A DNA stretch of 64,000 nucleotides. Source: Calditrichota bacterium (lineage in GTDB: Bacteria > Calditrichota > Calditrichia > Calditrichales > J004). The notes below the pieces were generated by a model, which worked only from the letters and a program-made list of their open reading frames with translations, had not been told where the DNA came from and made no database searches. The stretch is taken from NCBI GenBank assembly GCA_013112635.1, contig JABFGF010000002.1:1-64000 (forward strand), given 5' to 3'. Of this stretch, positions 61,879 to 64,000 are shown in pieces. The position numbers were made by a program, and so were the translations under genes. Each line of letters begins with the position of its first letter. Positions within the stretch are counted from its first letter, which is position 1.

Positions 61879-64000
61879 TTAATTATTATCTAATACAGAC
61901 CGTATTATCTTGGAAATTTCACCTTTCAAAAATGGTTTGGATATGTATCCTGCTGCACCTCTTTTTTTGGCTTCCTTTTCATCAATAAGGGTACTAAAAC
62001 CCGTGCTAATAACAACAGGAATATTGAACCGAATTTTTTTCAACATACTCATCAATGTACTGCCATCCATCCCGGGCATTGTCATATCTGTAATTACCAG
62101 GTCAAATTTATCCGGGTTTAATTTAAATAACTCAAGTGCTTCAATCGGGTCTGATAATGCTATAACATTATAGCCAAGCCTGGATAACATTTGTTCTGTT
62201 ATATCAATGATTGTTTTGTCATCATCAATGCAAAGAATTGTTTCTTTTCCACTTGATGTTTCAAGCGGCACTTCTTTTTCAAGTATAATTCTTTCATCCG
62301 AAACAGGAAAATAGATAGTAAAGGTAGCTCCTTTTCCCGGTTCACTTTCTGCTTTAATTACACCGTTGTGTGTTCTCACAATTTTATGTACAATGGCCAA
62401 TCCAAACCCTGTACCTTTACTAACTTCTTTGGTTGTAAAATATGGATCAAATATTCTATCGATAATTTTGGGGTCAATACCCGGCCCAGTATCGGAAATT
62501 GTAACCTTGAGGTAATTTCCAGGATTTAGATCAGAATAAATGTTATCCTGGTTTTCATATAAAACTGTTTTTTCCAGTTTAATATCCAACACCCCTCCCG
62601 AAACTTCCATTGCCTGCGTTGCATTGGTACAAATGTTCATCATCAACTGGTTAATTTGAATTGGATCAGCAAAAATTGTTATGCCTGGCTTGGGCATATT
62701 TTTTCGGATTTCAATTGTAGCAGGAATTACTGATCGTAAGAACTTGCAGGATTCATTAATTGCCGAAACTGCTTCAATTTTTTCAAGTTTCTGGTCAGAT
62801 TTTCGGCTGAACGTAAGGAGATGTTTGACAATGTCGGATGCCCTTTGACCAGCATCTTTAATTTCATTTAGATTGGCATATATCGGATTATCTTTTGATA
62901 AATCAGCTAACGCCAATTCTGTGCTTCCACTAATTATCTGAAGAATATTATTAAAATCATGGGCAATGCCGCCGGTAAGAGTGCCAATAGATTCAAGTTT
63001 CCGGGATTGAATCAACTCCTTTTCAAGCTGTTTGCGTTCCCTAAATAAATCATCCAGTTCTTCCTTTATCAACTTTATCGATTGGTATAAAAAATAAAGT
63101 GGATTATCCTCATCTATATCAAAATCATTTTCAAACCCTTCTTGTTGCCAGTTGATACGTCCAACAACAGCTACTAATTTTTCAATATCTTTTTGATTAA
63201 TCAGGGCAGGTGGAGCACTTTCAATGACTTTTGGCTGTAATGATATATACTGGTCATCATGAACCAATTGCAAAGCCTGGCATAAATTCTTTGCTGCATT
63301 TACTTTAAAAGGAACCATTGCACGAGCCAACTGTAACGCTGTTTTTAAAAAAGTATTTGCACCATATAAAATATACATGCTGATTGGATAATTTTGGTGC
63401 CAGGTTTTTAAAGATTGCATATATTGAATACGCACCTTCCTGGTTCCTTTAACAATTTTACTTGAATCAACTACAATATATCTTATTGCAGAACCTTTTG
63501 GTAAATCAGCCTGGCATTGAGATCGTGTTCGATCAATAAGAGGGATATGTTTTGAGCTTAAAGAGCCGTTAGAAGTTGAATGCAAAATATAGTTATCTAT
63601 GACCATCATTTTGTTTGTGTATTCAGGTGTATCAATATTCCATGAGCTACTAAACTTTAAATCAACAGGAGTTAGGTAACTTTCTATTTTGGGATAACAA
63701 CTAAAGATTTTTTTAGGCTCAATTTCAAGATTTTTAGATTCCTGATTTGAAATTTTTAAAGCATGAGTAACAGCATTCTTATAGTTGCGCACTACTTTAA
63801 CTTTTTTGCCTGTTGTTATAAATCTTTTTTTAATTTTAACAGCGATATACAAGGGGTTGGATAAATTGCAAAAGATCAGCGACAGGCGACGCTTATCCAG
63901 ATCCATTTTATTTGTCAGGTATTTGCGTGCTTCTGAGCTTGAACCATCCAAAAAACTATAATCTTCAATTTGTATGTATTCACTTATACCATTAAATATT
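61879..64000 (-). CDS. Hybrid sensor histidine kinase/response regulator (cut by window edge)
   Basis: A frame open to the right edge, 707 residues visible, with no start codon convincingly in the window. Numbered from the TTG at 63949-63951, residues about 100-230 form an unrecognised input region that may be STAS-like; a short helical linker ('LDDLFRERKQLEKELIQSRK') precedes the kinase. H-box 'GGIAHDFNNILQII' (H about 331), N-box 'NICTNATQAMEV', G1 'DTGPGID' and G2 'GTGFGLAIV' are present. The C-terminal receiver carries Asp in 'DLVITDMTMPGMDG' and Lys in 'GYISKPFLKGEI'. The gene before it is GH20, 19 bases downstream. Confidence 0.9.
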   Translation of the reverse strand, partial: IFNGISEYIQIEDYSFLDGSSSEARKYLTNKMDLDKRRLSLIFCNLSNPLYIAVKIKKRFITTGKKVKVVRNYKNAVTHALKISNQESKNLEIEPKKIFSCYPKIESYLTPVDLKFSSSWNIDTPEYTNKMMVIDNYILHSTSNGSLSSKHIPLIDRTRSQCQADLPKGSAIRYIVVDSSKIVKGTRKVRIQYMQSLKTWHQNYPISMYILYGANTFLKTALQLARAMVPFKVNAAKNLCQALQLVHDDQYISLQPKVIESAPPALINQKDIEKLVAVVGRINWQQEGFENDFDIDEDNPLYFLYQSIKLIKEELDDLFRERKQLEKELIQSRKLESIGTLTGGIAHDFNNILQIISGSTELALADLSKDNPIYANLNEIKDAGQRASDIVKHLLTFSRKSDQKLEKIEAVSAINESCKFLRSVIPATIEIRKNMPKPGITIFADPIQINQLMMNICTNATQAMEVSGGVLDIKLEKTVLYENQDNIYSDLNPGNYLKVTISDTGPGIDPKIIDRIFDPYFTTKEVSKGTGFGLAIVHKIVRTHNGVIKAESEPGKGATFTIYFPVSDERIILEKEVPLETSSGKETILCIDDDKTIIDITEQMLSRLGYNVIALSDPIEALELFKLNPDKFDLVITDMTMPGMDGSTLMSMLKKIRFNIPVVISTGFSTLIDEKEAKKRGAAGYISKPFLKGEISKIIRSVLDNN

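Noticed and set aside
1-64000. CRISPR arrays, rRNA operons, tRNA genes, complete insertion sequences
   Set aside because: No regularly spaced repeats, no tRNA-like cloverleaf or T-loop sequence that I could recognise, and no transposase frame with terminal inverted repeats were seen. Covariance searches could not be run.

Overview
The window is an AT-rich bacterial chromosome segment with 58 protein-coding genes (two run off the edges), one gene remnant, no rRNA, no tRNA that I could recognise, and no CRISPR array. Two large secreted proteins (271-3240 and 57342-59756) end in the 'NYPNPFN' type C-terminal sorting domain used by type IX secretion. Together with lipid-anchored efflux adaptors, weak Shine-Dalgarno sites at many genes and families such as DUF3667 and DUF2339, this points to the FCB superphylum, most like Calditrichota, Ignavibacteriota or Marinimicrobia. 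The exact phylum cannot be fixed from this window. Aconitase, acetyl-CoA synthetase and a truncated haemoglobin suggest a respiring heterotroph.

Layout. 1-7013 (minus strand): the start of an unknown gene behind a possible RBS-masking hairpin, a CotH/lamin-tail surface protein, a Rof-like Rho antiterminator coupled to a group 3 truncated haemoglobin, a TPR-AAA+ ATPase paired with a TPR membrane protein, and a SlyD-like isomerase. 7193-7833: a VapBC-type toxin-antitoxin pair. 7826-11021: a class V aminotransferase and four small metabolic genes (monooxygenase fold, GNAT, pterin dehydratase, VOC). 11247-14225: two lipoproteins, a membrane metallophosphoesterase with an internal Tat motif, and a GroES-like protein. 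14333-19398: M14 carboxypeptidase, ABC-F protein, degenerate SNase-like protein, small membrane protein. 19531-23241 (plus strand): ClC channel and sulfatase. 23257-28738: a TolC / MacB-type permease / two HlyD-type adaptors operon without its own ATPase. 28842-28988: a fragment of a type IX sorting domain. 29102-31240: Pit phosphate transporter and its DUF47 partner, divergent from acetyl-CoA synthetase (31447-33342), with PHO-box-like repeats between them.

33435-44816 is an almost unbroken minus-strand block: small lipoproteins and hypotheticals, cupin, LPG-synthase-like flippase, DUF3667, a tightly packed DinB-glutaredoxin-esterase-DUF2339 operon, a second PIN toxin with a Phd-type antitoxin, and a CPBP/PP2C (SpoIIE) fusion whose protease site looks dead. 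45017-48901 holds a secreted zincin, a GNAT, and divergent NamZ and NAGPA-type glycosidases. 48936-54762 is an AraC regulator divergent from a LolA-like / beta-barrel / RND transporter operon. 54850-64000 (minus strand) holds aconitase, a LamG/GLUG type IX-secreted protein, a GH20 hexosaminidase and a hybrid histidine kinase cut by the window edge.

Functional themes are envelope traffic (efflux operon, RND operon, ClC, Pit, sorting-domain proteins), cell-wall and glycan breakdown (NamZ, NAGPA, GH20, sulfatase, M14), and signalling (hybrid kinase, PP2C, AraC). The features most likely to be new are the CPBP-PP2C fusion, the metallophosphoesterase with a Tat signal placed behind three membrane helices, the TPR-AAA+ / TPR-membrane gene pair and the haemoglobin-Rof coupled pair.
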